A stretch of 64,000 nt of DNA from Dokdonella_A sp014338185 (GTDB lineage Bacteria > Pseudomonadota > Gammaproteobacteria > Xanthomonadales > Rhodanobacteraceae): NCBI GenBank assembly GCA_030263295.1, contig SZOS01000018.1, positions 8,131 to 72,130 on the forward strand, given 5' to 3'. The notes beneath the pieces were generated by a model. That model did not search any database. It had not been told where the DNA came from and saw only the letters and a list, made by a program, of their open reading frames with translations. Positions 54,337 through 63,973 of this stretch are shown here, one piece after another. Within the stretch, counting starts at the first letter, position 1. The number at the start of each line of letters is the position of its first letter. The position numbers were made by a program, and so were the translations under genes.

Positions 54337-55052
54337 AGCTGGTCAAGCACATCGCGCGCCTGGGCTATGGCAGCCGCAAGCAGGTACTGGCGATGCTGCG
54401 CGAGGGACGCATCACCGACGCGGCCGGAAGCGCGCTGGCCGCTGATGCGGCGCTCGCGCACGACCACATCCGCCTCGATGGCGAGCCGCTCGACCTCGCG
54501 CCCGGTTTCGTCGCGATGCTGCACAAGCCGGTCGGCTACACCTGCTCCAGCCGCGACGCCGGTCGCCTCGTGCAGGACCTGCTGCCGCTACGCTGGCGCG
54601 CGCGCGAGCCCAAGGTGTCGAGCGTGGGGCGGCTCGATCGCGACACCTCGGGCCTGCTGCTGCTCACCGACGATGGCGCGCTGCTGCACCGGATCATCGC
54701 GCCGCGTTCGCAGGTGGCCAAGGTGTACGTGGCCGAGCTCGCCCATGACCTGCGCGGCGACGAGGGCGCGTGCTTCGCCAGCGGCCGGCTCATGCTCGAG
54801 TCGGAGGCCACGCCGCTCGCACCCGCGCAACTCGTGGCGCTCGGGCCGCGGCGTGCGCGCCTCACGCTGCACGAGGGGCGCTACCACCAGGTGCGGCGCA
54901 TGTTCGCCGCGGTCGGCAACCACGTGCTCGCCTTGCAGCGCGTGGCGATCGGTGCGCTGTCACTGGATGGCCTGGACGCCGCGCAGTGGCGCGTGCTCAC
55001 TCCTGCCGAGATCGAGCGCATCTTCAGGCCCTGCGTCGAGCGCGAGGCGTGA
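54333..55052 (+). CDS. rsuA: 16S rRNA pseudouridine synthase RsuA-like
   Basis: A 239-residue enzyme of the RsuA family: S4 domain (MKLVKHIARLGYGSRKQV), HKPVGYTCS, catalytic Asp in GRLDRDTSGLLLLTDDG, and LHEGRYHQVRRMFAAVGNHV. RsuA modifies U516 of 16S rRNA. It is coupled to rsmC, which supports a 16S target over the 23S enzymes RluB/E/F. Confidence 0.9.
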   Translation: MKLVKHIARLGYGSRKQVLAMLREGRITDAAGSALAADAALAHDHIRLDGEPLDLAPGFVAMLHKPVGYTCSSRDAGRLVQDLLPLRWRAREPKVSSVGRLDRDTSGLLLLTDDGALLHRIIAPRSQVAKVYVAELAHDLRGDEGACFASGRLMLESEATPLAPAQLVALGPRRARLTLHEGRYHQVRRMFAAVGNHVLALQRVAIGALSLDGLDAAQWRVLTPAEIERIFRPCVEREA

Positions 55053-55142
55053 GCACGCGCACACATCGCGCCTGCCGAACACGCTGCCGATATGCGATGC
55101 TCATCCCGGCGCGCGCAGCGCGCTTGCAGCCTGGTCGACACC

Positions 55143-55943
55143 ATGACACGCGCCCGCATCCCGCCCAGCCACGCCGTCCTGCTCGCCTTGCTGCTGCTGG
55201 GCGGCGCCGGCCGCGCGCACGCGCTGCACACCCAGGTGGTGGAACGCGACGGCGAGCGCTACACACTGGTCGAACTCGATCTCGCGCAGGATCGGCTCGA
55301 ACTGCGCTGGACCGGTGACGAGGGCAAGCCGCTCGGCGGCGTCGAGGGCGCGCGCGCGTGGGCGCAGGCGCATGGGCGCACGCTCGAGTTCGTGACCAAT
55401 GCGGGCATCTACGACCGCGAGCTGCGGCCACTCGGATTGCACATCGAGGACGGCCAGCAGCGGCGCCGCCTCAACACCGTGCGCCTGCCGGGCACGGTCG
55501 GCAACTTCTCGATGCAGCCCAACGGCGTGTTCTACATCGACCAGGCCGGGCACGCCGGCGTGCTCAGCACCGAGGCCTGGCAGCGGCAGCCGCCACTCGC
55601 GCGCATCGCGAGCCAGTCCGGTCCGATGCTGCTGGTGGACGGACAGGTCAACGCCAGTTTCGACGCGGCCTCGCGCAGTACCAAGATCCGCAGCGGCGTG
55701 TGCGCCCCCGATCCGCGGCACGTGGTGTTCGCGATCAGCCACGCACCGGTGTCGTTCCACCGCTTCGCGAGCATGCTGCGCGACACTGCGCACTGCCGCG
55801 ATGCCTTGTTCCTCGACGGCAGCCTGTCGCAGATCTGGACGCGCACGGGTGGCTACGTCGGCGCACCCGCGCCCCAGCTCAAGCCTTGGGTCGGCATGTT
55901 CTTGGTGCTGGCGCCGCCCGCCGCCGCAAGCGTGACGCGCTGA
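55143..55943 (+). CDS. Phosphodiester glycosidase family (DUF2233) secreted protein
   Basis: A 266-residue protein with a signal peptide (AVLLALLLLGGAGRAHA). The mature part has the NAGPA/DUF2233 pattern: TNAGIYDRELRPLGLHIEDG, NGVFYIDQAG, ASQSGPMLLVDGQVN, NAGIY/SGPML acidic-Asn segments and FLDGSLSQIW. Relatives remove phosphodiester-linked GlcNAc (uncovering enzyme) or act on peptidoglycan or teichoic acids. The substrate here is unknown. Confidence 0.87.
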   Translation: MTRARIPPSHAVLLALLLLGGAGRAHALHTQVVERDGERYTLVELDLAQDRLELRWTGDEGKPLGGVEGARAWAQAHGRTLEFVTNAGIYDRELRPLGLHIEDGQQRRRLNTVRLPGTVGNFSMQPNGVFYIDQAGHAGVLSTEAWQRQPPLARIASQSGPMLLVDGQVNASFDAASRSTKIRSGVCAPDPRHVVFAISHAPVSFHRFASMLRDTAHCRDALFLDGSLSQIWTRTGGYVGAPAPQLKPWVGMFLVLAPPAAASVTR

Positions 55944-56061
55944 CGCCTGTTGCTGAATCGCCGCCATCGAGCGGCCTCGCGCAGCCGTGGCGCTTGCGCC
56001 ACCCGGCGCGGCGAGGACTAGGATCGGGAGCTCCACACACGGCGTGCAAGGAGACAACACC

Positions 56062-56664
56062 ATGGCAACGATCCTGGGTCCACAACGGCTTGGCCCGTTG
56101 ACGCCACTGGTTGGCGAGTGGGAAGGCGATGTCGGCGTCGACCTGTCCTTTCACAACAAGGACGATGAGACCGGGCAGACCGGCTACTTCGAGAAGGCGT
56201 GGTTCCACCCGATCCCGCTGCAGGAGAACGGCAAGCAGACATTGGAAGGGCTCAACTACAAGATGACCGCGTGGCGCCATGGCGAGGAGGCGATGGATCC
56301 GTTCCACGACGAGGTGGGCTACCTGTTGTGGGAGAAGGCCACCGGGCAGATCATGCGCGTGGTGGTATTCGGCCGCGGCATCGCGATCATCGCCGGCGGC
56401 AGCGCCAAGGCGCGCGATCGCAAGCTCAAGTTCACGGCCACGCCGGGCGATCCCAGCTACGGCATCCTGCAGAACAAGTACCTGCTCGAACGCGCGCAGC
56501 TCAAGAGCTTCACCAGCACGTTCACCTTCAGTGGCAGCGACAGCTTCAGCTACACCTCCGACCTCGTGCTCAAGCTCGCCGCCACCGGCAAGACCATGCA
56601 CCACACCGACCGCAACACACTGCAGCGTGTGGCGAGCATGCATCCGGGCGTGGGACGCGCGTGA
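56062..56664 (+). CDS. FABP-like heme-binding beta-barrel protein (nitrobindin-related)
   Basis: A 200-residue protein with LTPLVGEWEGDVGVD at the start, FEKAWFHPIPLQ, a LLWEKATGQIMRVVVFGRGI strand pair, and a late His region (HHTDRNTLQRV). The barrel resembles DUF1794/nitrobindin proteins, which bind heme b through a His. AAGGAG lies nine bases before the ATG. Which His would bind iron cannot be decided by eye. Confidence 0.82.
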   Translation: MATILGPQRLGPLTPLVGEWEGDVGVDLSFHNKDDETGQTGYFEKAWFHPIPLQENGKQTLEGLNYKMTAWRHGEEAMDPFHDEVGYLLWEKATGQIMRVVVFGRGIAIIAGGSAKARDRKLKFTATPGDPSYGILQNKYLLERAQLKSFTSTFTFSGSDSFSYTSDLVLKLAATGKTMHHTDRNTLQRVASMHPGVGRA

Positions 56665-56677
56665 GCGCGCAAGCGGA

Positions 56678-56700
56678 CGGCCCCGTCGGGGGCGGGGCCG
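56678..56700 (+). terminator. Hairpin after the heme-binding protein gene
   Basis: An 8-bp stem (CGGCCCCG / CGGGGCCG) with a 7-nt loop, 14 bases past the stop; no T-run. It probably marks the transcript end. Confidence 0.55.
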
Positions 56701-56776
56701 AAGCTTGAACCAAGGTGCGCCACGAGCGGGTCGGTTGGATCGGACCGCGACGCGAGGATGGGCCGTGCGTTCGCGC

Positions 56777-56929
56777 TCAGTGCGCGGGCGCGGTGTCGGG
56801 CAGCTTGGTGAGACCGCCGGCTTCCATCGCGCGGGCGAGCTTCTTGGCGCGCTTGAGCGCGCGCTTTTCCTCAAAACTGTGTTGCGGTTTCTTCTTGTCG
56901 TTGTGACGTTGGTGGTCAAGGCCCTTCAT
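56777..56929 (-). CDS. Small basic protein of 50 residues, unknown function
   Basis: A strong ribosome site (AGGAGGA, seven bases before ATG 56929) and a compact Lys/Arg/His-rich sequence (MKGLDHQRHNDKKKPQHSFE, then KRALKRAKKLARAMEAGG) argue for a real gene. The middle would form an amphipathic basic helix; no signal peptide or membrane segment. It could bind nucleic acid or ribosomes. I do not recognise a family. Confidence 0.75.
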   Translation of the reverse strand: MKGLDHQRHNDKKKPQHSFEEKRALKRAKKLARAMEAGGLTKLPDTAPAH

Positions 56930-57072
56930 GGCATCCTCCTGGACGTGCGTCCTGTAGTGAGTGGCCGTCGCACATCCTAGTCCGCCTGCTGGCACGGTCA
57001 ACGCGGTGCGCGCAGGTCGTTTCGCATCCGTTTCGCATCGACCGCGCCGCAACGCGCGGTGCGCGGGCGCCT

Positions 57073-58305
57073 TCAGGCCGGATCGGCGCGCGCGTCCGCG
57101 CAGGCGCCGCCCACGCGCAGTGCGCGGGTGAGGTCGCCGCCGATCCAGTAGCACAGCGCCGCCGGCTCACGCACCTGCCAGGCCACGCAGTCGGCGCGCA
57201 GGCCCGCCGCGAGCCGGCCGCGATCGGACAGGCCCAGCGCACGCGCCGCGTTCACGGTGGCGCCGCGCAGCGCCTCGGTCGGGGTGAGGCGGAACAGCGT
57301 GCACGCCATGTTGAGCGCCAGTCGCAGCGACAGCAGCGGCGAGGTGCCCGGATTCAGGTCGGTCGCCACCGCGAGCGGCACACCCGCGCTGCGCAGCGCC
57401 TCGATCGGCGGCAGCCGCGTCTCGCGCAGCGCATACCACGCGCCGGGCAGCAGCACGGCCACGGTGCCGGCCGCGGCCATCGCCTGCACGCCCTGCGCGC
57501 TGGTCCACTCCAGATGGTCGGCCGACAGCGCGCCAAAGCTCGCCGCGAGCGCGGCGCCGCCCAGGTCGGACAACTGGTCGGCGTGCAGCTTCACGGGCAA
57601 GCCGAGTGCGCGTGCGCAGTCGAACACGCGGCGCGTCTGTGCGGGCGAGAAGGCGATCTTCTCGCAGAACGCGTCCACCGCATCGACGAGGCCGGCCTGC
57701 GCGGCCGCGGGCAGGATCGTGCTGCAGATGTGCTCGATGTAGTCGTCGGCGCGTTGCGCATACTCGGGCGGCAGAGCATGCGCGGCGAGCAGGGTGGTGC
57801 GCACCTGCATGCCCAGCCGGGTGCCGAGCGCGCGGGCCACGCGCAGCATCTTGAGTTCGCTGGCGAGGTCGAGACCGTAGCCGGACTTGATCTCCAGTGT
57901 GGTCACGCCCTCGCGCAGCAACGCGCGCGCGCGCGGCAGCGACTGGGCCAGCAGCGCGGCCTCGTCGGCGGCGCGGGTCGCGCGCACGCTCGCGGCAATG
58001 CCGCCGCCGCTGCGCGCGATTTCCTCGTAGCTCGCGCCGTGCAGGCGCAGTTCGAACTCGTGCGCGCGATCGCCGCCGAACACCAGGTGGGTGTGGCAGT
58101 CGATGAGCCCGGGCGTGACCAGCGCGCCATCGAGCGACTGGACCTGGCGCGCGGCGTGATCCGGCGGCAGCTGCGCGCGGGCGCCGGCGTAGGTGATGAG
58201 GCCGTCGCGCCAGCCCAGTGCGCCGTCCTCGATGAGGCCCAGGTCCTCGCCCTGCATCGTGGCCAGGCGACAGTCCAGCCACAGGCCATCCCAGGGTGCA
58301 TTCAT
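57073..58305 (-). CDS. hutI: Imidazolonepropionase
   Basis: A 410-residue amidohydrolase that opens imidazolonepropionate to N-formimidoylglutamate (third step of histidine degradation). Motifs: TPGLIDCHTHLVFGGDR (metal HxH), EIKSGYGLDL, LLAAHALPPEY, KLHADQLSDLGGAALAA, and ATDLNPGTSP with the metal Asp. ATG 58305 fits the family start and has GGAAGG upstream. It is divergent from hutF across a 125-bp shared promoter region. Confidence 0.96.
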   Translation of the reverse strand: MNAPWDGLWLDCRLATMQGEDLGLIEDGALGWRDGLITYAGARAQLPPDHAARQVQSLDGALVTPGLIDCHTHLVFGGDRAHEFELRLHGASYEEIARSGGGIAASVRATRAADEAALLAQSLPRARALLREGVTTLEIKSGYGLDLASELKMLRVARALGTRLGMQVRTTLLAAHALPPEYAQRADDYIEHICSTILPAAAQAGLVDAVDAFCEKIAFSPAQTRRVFDCARALGLPVKLHADQLSDLGGAALAASFGALSADHLEWTSAQGVQAMAAAGTVAVLLPGAWYALRETRLPPIEALRSAGVPLAVATDLNPGTSPLLSLRLALNMACTLFRLTPTEALRGATVNAARALGLSDRGRLAAGLRADCVAWQVREPAALCYWIGGDLTRALRVGGACADARADPA

Positions 58306-58430
58306 CGGCGTTCGCCTTCCACTCGTGGCTGTGCCGGGCATTATCCCAGAGCGTGCCACCGCGATGCGCGCGGCTGGCATCCGGGCGGGCACGCGGCTAG
58401 GCTGCGGCTTTTGCCGCTGGCGAGACCGCC

Positions 58431-59813
58431 ATGTCCGATCTGTCCCTGTGCGCCGACCATGCCTGGCTGGCAAGCGCGTGGCACGACGCGCTGGCGCTGC
58501 GCGTGGTCGACGGCCGCTTCCACGCACCCGCCGCGCCGGTCGCGGCCGCCGCCGGCAGCGAGCGCATCGGCCGTTTCGTGGTACCGGGCATGCCCAACCT
58601 GCATTCGCATGCGTTCCAGCGCGCGATGGCGGGCCTGGCCGAGCGCCGCGGCGCGTCGGCGGCGCAGGCCCACGACAGCTTCTGGAGCTGGCGCGAGGTC
58701 ATGTACGCATTCGCCGGTCGCATCGGTCCGGATGAGCTGCAGGCGATCGCGGCGCAGTTGTACGTGGAGATGCTCAAGGCCGGCTACACCCAGGTGTGCG
58801 AGTTCCACTACCTGCATCACCAGCCCGACGGTCGGCCCTACGCCGACCCGGCGCAGATGTCGCTGGCGCTGGTCGAGGCCGCGCGCGAGGCCGGCATCGG
58901 ACTCACGCTGCTGCCGACGCTGTACATGAGTGGCGGCTTTGACGGACGCGCGCTGGCCGCGCGGCAACGCCGCTTCGGTCACGAGGTCGATGCCTTCCTC
59001 GAACTCGTGGCGCGCTTGCGCCGCCTGCAATCGCCGCTGCTGCAGGTCGGCCTCGCGCTGCATTCCCTGCGCGCGGTGCCGCCCGCGGCGTTGCAGACGG
59101 TGCTCGCGAGCGATGTGGCGGACACGGGGCCGCTGCACATCCACATCGCCGAGCAGCTCGCCGAAGTGCAGGACTGCCTCGGACTGCGCCAGGCGCGGCC
59201 GGTCGACTGGCTGCTCGACCACGCGCCGGTGGATACGCGCTGGTGCCTCGTGCATGCGACCCACCTGAGCGCGGGCGAGACGCAGCGGCTGGCCGCGAGC
59301 GGCGCGGTCGCGGGCCTGTGCCCCACCACCGAGGGCAACCTCGGCGACGGCTTGTTTGCGCTGCGCGCCTGGCTCGACGCGGGCGGCGTGTTCGGCATCG
59401 GTTCGGACAGCCACATCTCGGTGTCGCCGGTGGAGGAACTGCGCTGGCTCGAATACGGCCAGCGCCTGCTCAGCCACCATCGCAACGTGAGTGCCAACGA
59501 CGTGGTCACGAGCACGGGCGAAGTGCTGTTCGCGCACGCGCTCGCGGGCGGCGCCCAGGCCAGCGGCGTGGAGTTGGGCCGGCTCGACCGTGGCCGCGCC
59601 GACCTCGTGGTGCTCGACGACGCGGCGCCGCTGCTGGCCGGTCGCGACAGCGCGAGCGCGATCGACAGCTGGTTGTTCGCGGGCAACACCAACCTCGTGC
59701 GCGACGTGATGGTGGGCGGACGCTGGCTGGTGCGCGGTTTCCGCCACCACGACGAGGAGCGCATCGCCGCGCGTTACCGCCGCGTGGCACAGGCACTGCA
59801 GCGCGCCGCGTGA
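58431..59813 (+). CDS. hutF: Formimidoylglutamate deiminase
   Basis: A 460-residue amidohydrolase converting N-formimidoylglutamate to N-formylglutamate and ammonia. HSHAFQRAM (metal site), YTQVCEFHYLHHQPDG, HIAEQLAEVQDC, HATHLSAGE and GIGSDSHISVSP are the conserved blocks of this subfamily. With HutG it makes the two-step, formate-yielding branch instead of the formiminoglutamase branch. Confidence 0.95.
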   Translation: MSDLSLCADHAWLASAWHDALALRVVDGRFHAPAAPVAAAAGSERIGRFVVPGMPNLHSHAFQRAMAGLAERRGASAAQAHDSFWSWREVMYAFAGRIGPDELQAIAAQLYVEMLKAGYTQVCEFHYLHHQPDGRPYADPAQMSLALVEAAREAGIGLTLLPTLYMSGGFDGRALAARQRRFGHEVDAFLELVARLRRLQSPLLQVGLALHSLRAVPPAALQTVLASDVADTGPLHIHIAEQLAEVQDCLGLRQARPVDWLLDHAPVDTRWCLVHATHLSAGETQRLAASGAVAGLCPTTEGNLGDGLFALRAWLDAGGVFGIGSDSHISVSPVEELRWLEYGQRLLSHHRNVSANDVVTSTGEVLFAHALAGGAQASGVELGRLDRGRADLVVLDDAAPLLAGRDSASAIDSWLFAGNTNLVRDVMVGGRWLVRGFRHHDEERIAARYRRVAQALQRAA

Positions 59814-59832
59814 GCGCGCCCGGCGGGTAGCA

Positions 59833-61131
59833 TCAGCGCCGCGCGTCGCGCAGCATCGGCGCCACCGTGGCGAAGTCACCATCGTTGGCCGCGGGCGTGA
59901 TGCGCAACAGGTGTGCGAGCAGCGGGTAGACGTCGACGTTGGGGAACGCATCGACCACGAGGCCGCTGCGGAAATCCGGCCCGTGCGCGATGAACAGCGC
60001 CTGCATCTGCGGATCGGCATTGTCGTAGCCATGCTCGCCTGCCGAGAAGAAGCGCCGCTTCTGCTCGTAGGCGCGATCGGTGATGACGCCGCCGGTGTTG
60101 GCCACGCACACGATCGCGGGCAGGCGCGGGTTGCTGCCGTAGTGCAGGCGCGCGGGCAGCTGCGCCTTGCGCCAGCACTGCATGTGCGGATGCGGCTTGA
60201 GCAGCGCGCGCTCGACGCTCGCGGTCTTGCCCGGGCGCGGGCTGAGCGTGGCGAGCACGCCGTAGTTGTCGACCTTGACATCGTCCAGCGGCACCACCTC
60301 GTCGAGATAGGTGCGCAGCGCCTTGGACGTCTGCGCGCCGCCATGGTCGGACACGATCACGAGGTCGGTGTGGCGGTACAGGTCGCGCTGGCGCAGGCCG
60401 GCGACGAGGCGCGCGATCGCGGCATCGACCTCGCGCAACGCGGCGTCGACTTCGCGCGACTGCGGCCCATGCGAGTGGCTGGCATGGTCGACCGTGTCGA
60501 AATACAGGGTGTAGAACTGCGGTCGCCGCGCCGCGGGCAGGTCGATCCACTGCAGCAGGTGGTCGACGCGCTCGTCCGAGGTCATGCTGCCGTCGAAGTA
60601 CAGCCAGTGGTCGGGGCGCACGCCGGTGATGGCGACGTCGGAGCCGGGCCAGAACATCGTGGCCGTGCGCAGCCCCTGCTTCTGCGCGGTGATCCAGATC
60701 GGCTCGCCGCCCCACCAGGACGGATCGGCGGTGGTGTCGCGGTCCTTGAACACGAATGCGGCGCCGCTGACGGGATCACGGAAGCGGTTGTTGATGATGC
60801 CGTGGTGGTCGGGGTAGAGCCCGGTCACGAGCGTGTAGTGGTTGGGGAAGGTCAGCGTCGGGAACGCCGGCTGCATCGACTTGGCGCGCACGCCCGCGCC
60901 GGCCAATGCAGCGAGCGTGGGCGTGTCGCCACGGTCGAGGTAGTCCGGGCGAAAGCCGTCGATCGACACGAGGATCACGAGTGGCCGGTCGCTCGTGGCA
61001 CCGACTGCGGGCGCGGCGGACGTCGCTGCAGCGCTTGCCGGCGCGGCGGTGGTCGCAGCAGTGGTCGCCGGGGTGTTGGCACAACCGGCGCAGGTGGCGA
61101 GGATCAGGGCAAGCAGCAGTGGCCAGCGCAT
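59833..61131 (-). CDS. Nucleotide pyrophosphatase/phosphodiesterase-like lipoprotein (alkaline phosphatase superfamily)
   Basis: A 432-residue exported protein with a lipoprotein-type signal (LLLALILATCAGC) and a low-complexity Ala/Thr linker. The NPP domain follows: VSIDGFRPDYLDRGDTPTL, FPTLTFPNHYTLVTGLYPDHHGI (Thr nucleophile), DHASHSHGP, VSDHGG and GEHGYDN supply the two-zinc site. Probably cleaves nucleotide or phosphodiester bonds in the periplasm. GGAG precedes ATG 61131. Confidence 0.92.
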   Translation of the reverse strand: MRWPLLLALILATCAGCANTPATTAATTAAPASAAATSAAPAVGATSDRPLVILVSIDGFRPDYLDRGDTPTLAALAGAGVRAKSMQPAFPTLTFPNHYTLVTGLYPDHHGIINNRFRDPVSGAAFVFKDRDTTADPSWWGGEPIWITAQKQGLRTATMFWPGSDVAITGVRPDHWLYFDGSMTSDERVDHLLQWIDLPAARRPQFYTLYFDTVDHASHSHGPQSREVDAALREVDAAIARLVAGLRQRDLYRHTDLVIVSDHGGAQTSKALRTYLDEVVPLDDVKVDNYGVLATLSPRPGKTASVERALLKPHPHMQCWRKAQLPARLHYGSNPRLPAIVCVANTGGVITDRAYEQKRRFFSAGEHGYDNADPQMQALFIAHGPDFRSGLVVDAFPNVDVYPLLAHLLRITPAANDGDFATVAPMLRDARR

Positions 61132-61245
61132 CGGTGGACTCCATGGACAAACTCCGTATCGTGGCCGAATCCGCGGCTCGCGCAAGTGCCCGATGGTCGG
61201 GTAGGGTGGCCCGCGCCGCAGCCGCGGCATGTCGATGGGGCGACG

Positions 61246-62304
61246 ATGCAGTTGATGCAAGAGTGGAACCTGGGTGCGCTCGCGCTGCGCAATCGCATCG
61301 GCGTGTCGCCGATGTGCCAGTACTCGGCGCGCGATGGCCTGCCCAACGCCTGGCACCACGTGCACCTGGGCAGCCGCGCGGTCGGCGGCGCGGGCATCGT
61401 GTTCGCCGAAGCCACCGCGGTCACGCCGGCCGGGCGCATCACGCCGGCCGACACCGGGCTGTGGAACGATGCGCAAGCGCAGGCCTGGCAACCGATCGCC
61501 GCGTTCATCGCCGCGCAGGGCGCGGTGCCTGCAATCCAGTTGGCACATGCGGGACGCAAGGCCTCGTGCGCGGTGCCCTGGCAGGGTGGCCAGCCGTTGT
61601 CGCCGGCGCATGGCGGCTGGACCCCGCTCGCGCCGTCGGCGCTGGCCCACCACGCGCACGGCCCGCCGCCACAGGCGCTCGATGCTGCCGGCATCGCCGC
61701 GGTGGTCGAGGCGTTCGGTGCGGCCGCGCGGCGTGCGGCGCGCGCGGGCTTTGGCCTCATCGAGATCCACGCCGCGCACGGCTACCTGCTGCACCAGTTC
61801 CTGTCGCCGCTGGCCAACCACCGCGAGGACGACCATGGCGGCAGCCTGCAGCGGCGGGCGCGGCTGCTGCGCGCGGTGGTCGCCGCGGTGCGCGCGCAAT
61901 GGCCACGGCCGCGGCCGCTGGCGGTGCGGGTGTCGGCCACCGACTGGGTCGAGGGCGGCTGGGACATCGAACAATGCGTCGAACTCGCGCACTGGCTGCG
62001 CGAGGATGGCGTCGACCTCATCGACTGCTCATCGGGCGGCCTCGTCGCGCACGCGAACGTTCCGGCCGAGCCGGGTTACCAGGTCGGCTTCGCCGCGCGC
62101 ATTCGCAGTGAAGCCGGCATCGCCACCGCCGCGGTCGGACTCATCACCGAGCCGCGCCAGGCCGAGGCGATCGTCGCGGCCGGGCAGGCCGACCTCGTGC
62201 TGCTCGGCCGCGAGCACCTGCGCGATCCCTACTTCGCACGGCGCGCCGCGGCCGAACTGGGCGCGACGCTGCGGGTGCCCGAGCCCTATCAGCGCGGCTG
62301 GTGA
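61246..62304 (+). CDS. NADH:flavin oxidoreductase of the YqjM/XenA (old yellow enzyme) type
   Basis: A 352-residue FMN barrel: VSPMCQYSA with the Cys typical of the thermophilic-like OYE branch, IQLAHAGRKAS, EIHAAHGYLLHQFLSPLANHR (substrate-binding His pair), RVSATDWVEGG and LVLLGREHLRDPY. Reduces activated C=C bonds with NAD(P)H. It overlaps the convergent MFS gene by 16 bases. Confidence 0.93.
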   Translation: MQLMQEWNLGALALRNRIGVSPMCQYSARDGLPNAWHHVHLGSRAVGGAGIVFAEATAVTPAGRITPADTGLWNDAQAQAWQPIAAFIAAQGAVPAIQLAHAGRKASCAVPWQGGQPLSPAHGGWTPLAPSALAHHAHGPPPQALDAAGIAAVVEAFGAAARRAARAGFGLIEIHAAHGYLLHQFLSPLANHREDDHGGSLQRRARLLRAVVAAVRAQWPRPRPLAVRVSATDWVEGGWDIEQCVELAHWLREDGVDLIDCSSGGLVAHANVPAEPGYQVGFAARIRSEAGIATAAVGLITEPRQAEAIVAAGQADLVLLGREHLRDPYFARRAAAELGATLRVPEPYQRGW

Positions 62305-63551
62305 GGATCGGTGTTGGGCAGCAACCAGGTGATGAGGCCGATCGCGGGCAGCCACGCGCAGATCGCGTACACCGCCTCGATGCCGATGTGGTCGGCGAGC
62401 TGGCCGAGCACCGCCGCGCCCAGTCCGCCCATGCCGAAGGCGAAGCCGAAGAACAGGCCCGCGATCACGCCGGTGCGGCCGGGCACGAGTTCCTGCGCGT
62501 AGACGAGGATCGCCGCGAACGCCGACGACAGCACCAGGCCGATCACGATGCTCAGGATCGTGGTCCACAGCAGGTTGGCGTGCGGCAGCAGCAGCGTGAA
62601 CGGCAGCACGCCCAGGATCGACACCCAGATCACGTACTTGCGCCCGATGCGGTCGCCGATCGGACCACCCGCGAGCGTGCCCGCCGCGACCGCGCCGAGG
62701 AAATAGAACAGGTGCAGCTGCGACTGCTGCGCGCTCAGCGCGAACTTCTCCATGAGGTAGAACGTGTAGTAGCTGGACAGGCTCGCGAGGTAGAAGTACT
62801 TGGAGAAGATCAGCAGCCCGAGCACGACCATCGTGCGCACGATGACGCGGCGCGGATACGCGCTGCCGCCGTGCTTGGCGCGCGCCTGGGCCGCGCGGTA
62901 GGCCGGCAACTGCACGCGATACCAGCCGCCGATGCGCACCAGCAGCGCGATCGCCACGAGTGCGGCCAGGGCGAACCAGCCCACGCTGGCCTGGCCGCGC
63001 GGCATCACGATGAACGCGGCCAGCAGCGGACCGATCGCCGAGCCGACGTTGCCGCCGACCTGGAACACCGATTGCGCGAGCCCATGCTGGCCGCCCGAAG
63101 CCATGCGCGCCACGCGCGAGGATTCGGGATGGAACACCGACGAGCCCGAGCCAACCAGCGCGGCGGCGAGCAGCAGCACCGGGAAGCTCGGCGCGTGCGC
63201 CAGCAGCAGCAGCCCGGTCAGCGTGCAGCCCATGCCCAGCGCCAACGAATACGGCAACGGCCGCCGGTCGGTGTAGATGCCCACCAGCGGCTGCAGCAGC
63301 GAGGCGGTGAGCTGGAACGTGAGCGTGATGAGGCCGACCTGGCCGAAGCTCAGCGCGAAGCTGTCCTTGAGCAGCGGATAGATCGCCGGCAGCAACGACT
63401 GGATCATGTCGTTGAGCAGGTGGCAGGTGCTCAGCATGAGCAGGACCGGAAACGCGGTGCGCAGCGCGGCACCGCCCGCGGGCAGCGCGCGCGCAGTCGC
63501 GTCGAGCGCGGCGTCGGCGTGCGAAGGCGAGTCGGGAGTCAGCGTTTCCAT
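62289..63551 (-). CDS. MFS transporter, fosmidomycin-resistance (Fsr)-like
   Basis: A 420-residue major facilitator with ~12 helices: CHLLNDMIQSLLPAIYPLLKD in helix 1, GIYTDRRPLPYSLALGMG after helix 2, SSVFHPESSRVARMASGGQHGLAQSVFQVGGNVGSA around helices 4-5, and GGPIGDRIGRKYV between helices 8 and 9. The FHPE motif is characteristic of Fsr. Probably exports small molecules. Start ATG 63551; upstream in-frame ATGs are possible. Confidence 0.9.
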   Translation of the reverse strand: METLTPDSPSHADAALDATARALPAGGAALRTAFPVLLMLSTCHLLNDMIQSLLPAIYPLLKDSFALSFGQVGLITLTFQLTASLLQPLVGIYTDRRPLPYSLALGMGCTLTGLLLLAHAPSFPVLLLAAALVGSGSSVFHPESSRVARMASGGQHGLAQSVFQVGGNVGSAIGPLLAAFIVMPRGQASVGWFALAALVAIALLVRIGGWYRVQLPAYRAAQARAKHGGSAYPRRVIVRTMVVLGLLIFSKYFYLASLSSYYTFYLMEKFALSAQQSQLHLFYFLGAVAAGTLAGGPIGDRIGRKYVIWVSILGVLPFTLLLPHANLLWTTILSIVIGLVLSSAFAAILVYAQELVPGRTGVIAGLFFGFAFGMGGLGAAVLGQLADHIGIEAVYAICAWLPAIGLITWLLPNTDPHQPR

Positions 63552-63767
63552 GCGCGCGTGGCGGCAGCCATGCGCCATTATCGGGCCTCGCGCCGGTATC
63601 GGCATAGGCCACAGGTCGCGGTGCCGCGCGAGTCGGCAAGGCCGTGCATGCGCTGGCGCGATGTGCGGCGTGGCGCAGTCGTTCCCCAATCACGCCACGC
63701 GTGATGCGCGGCGCAGGCATCGACGCGGGCAGTGCGGCGCCGGGCCACGTTGGTGGCGTCGCGGCGC

Positions 63768-63796
63768 TTGACGTCGATCGCGTGCGCGGCTCTAAT
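63768..63796 (+). promoter_or_regulatory. tRNA-Phe promoter
   Basis: TTGACG at 63768-63773 and TCTAAT at 63791-63796 with a 17-bp spacer, 46 bases before the tRNA, followed by a GC-rich discriminator as usual for stringently controlled stable RNA genes. Confidence 0.7.
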
Positions 63797-63842
63797 ACGC
63801 GGCCCGCTGCGGACTGGCCGGTCCGCACACATGCACACGCAT

Positions 63843-63918
63843 GGCCAGGTAGCTCAGTTGGTAGAGCAGGGGACTGAAAATCCCCGTGTCGGCGGTTCGA
63901 TTCCGTCCCTGGCCACCA
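63843..63918 (+). tRNA. tRNA-Phe (anticodon GAA)
   Basis: A full cloverleaf: acceptor GGCCAGG/CCTGGCC, D-arm GCTC/GAGC, anticodon stem GGGGA/TCCCC with loop CTGAAAA, T-arm GGCGG/CCGTC with TTCGATT, discriminator A, encoded CCA. Confidence 0.97.
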
Positions 63919-63973
63919 CTTCTCCATATCCCTTCGGACTGCCTCCCTGCGGCGGCGGCACATCTGCGCGTGA

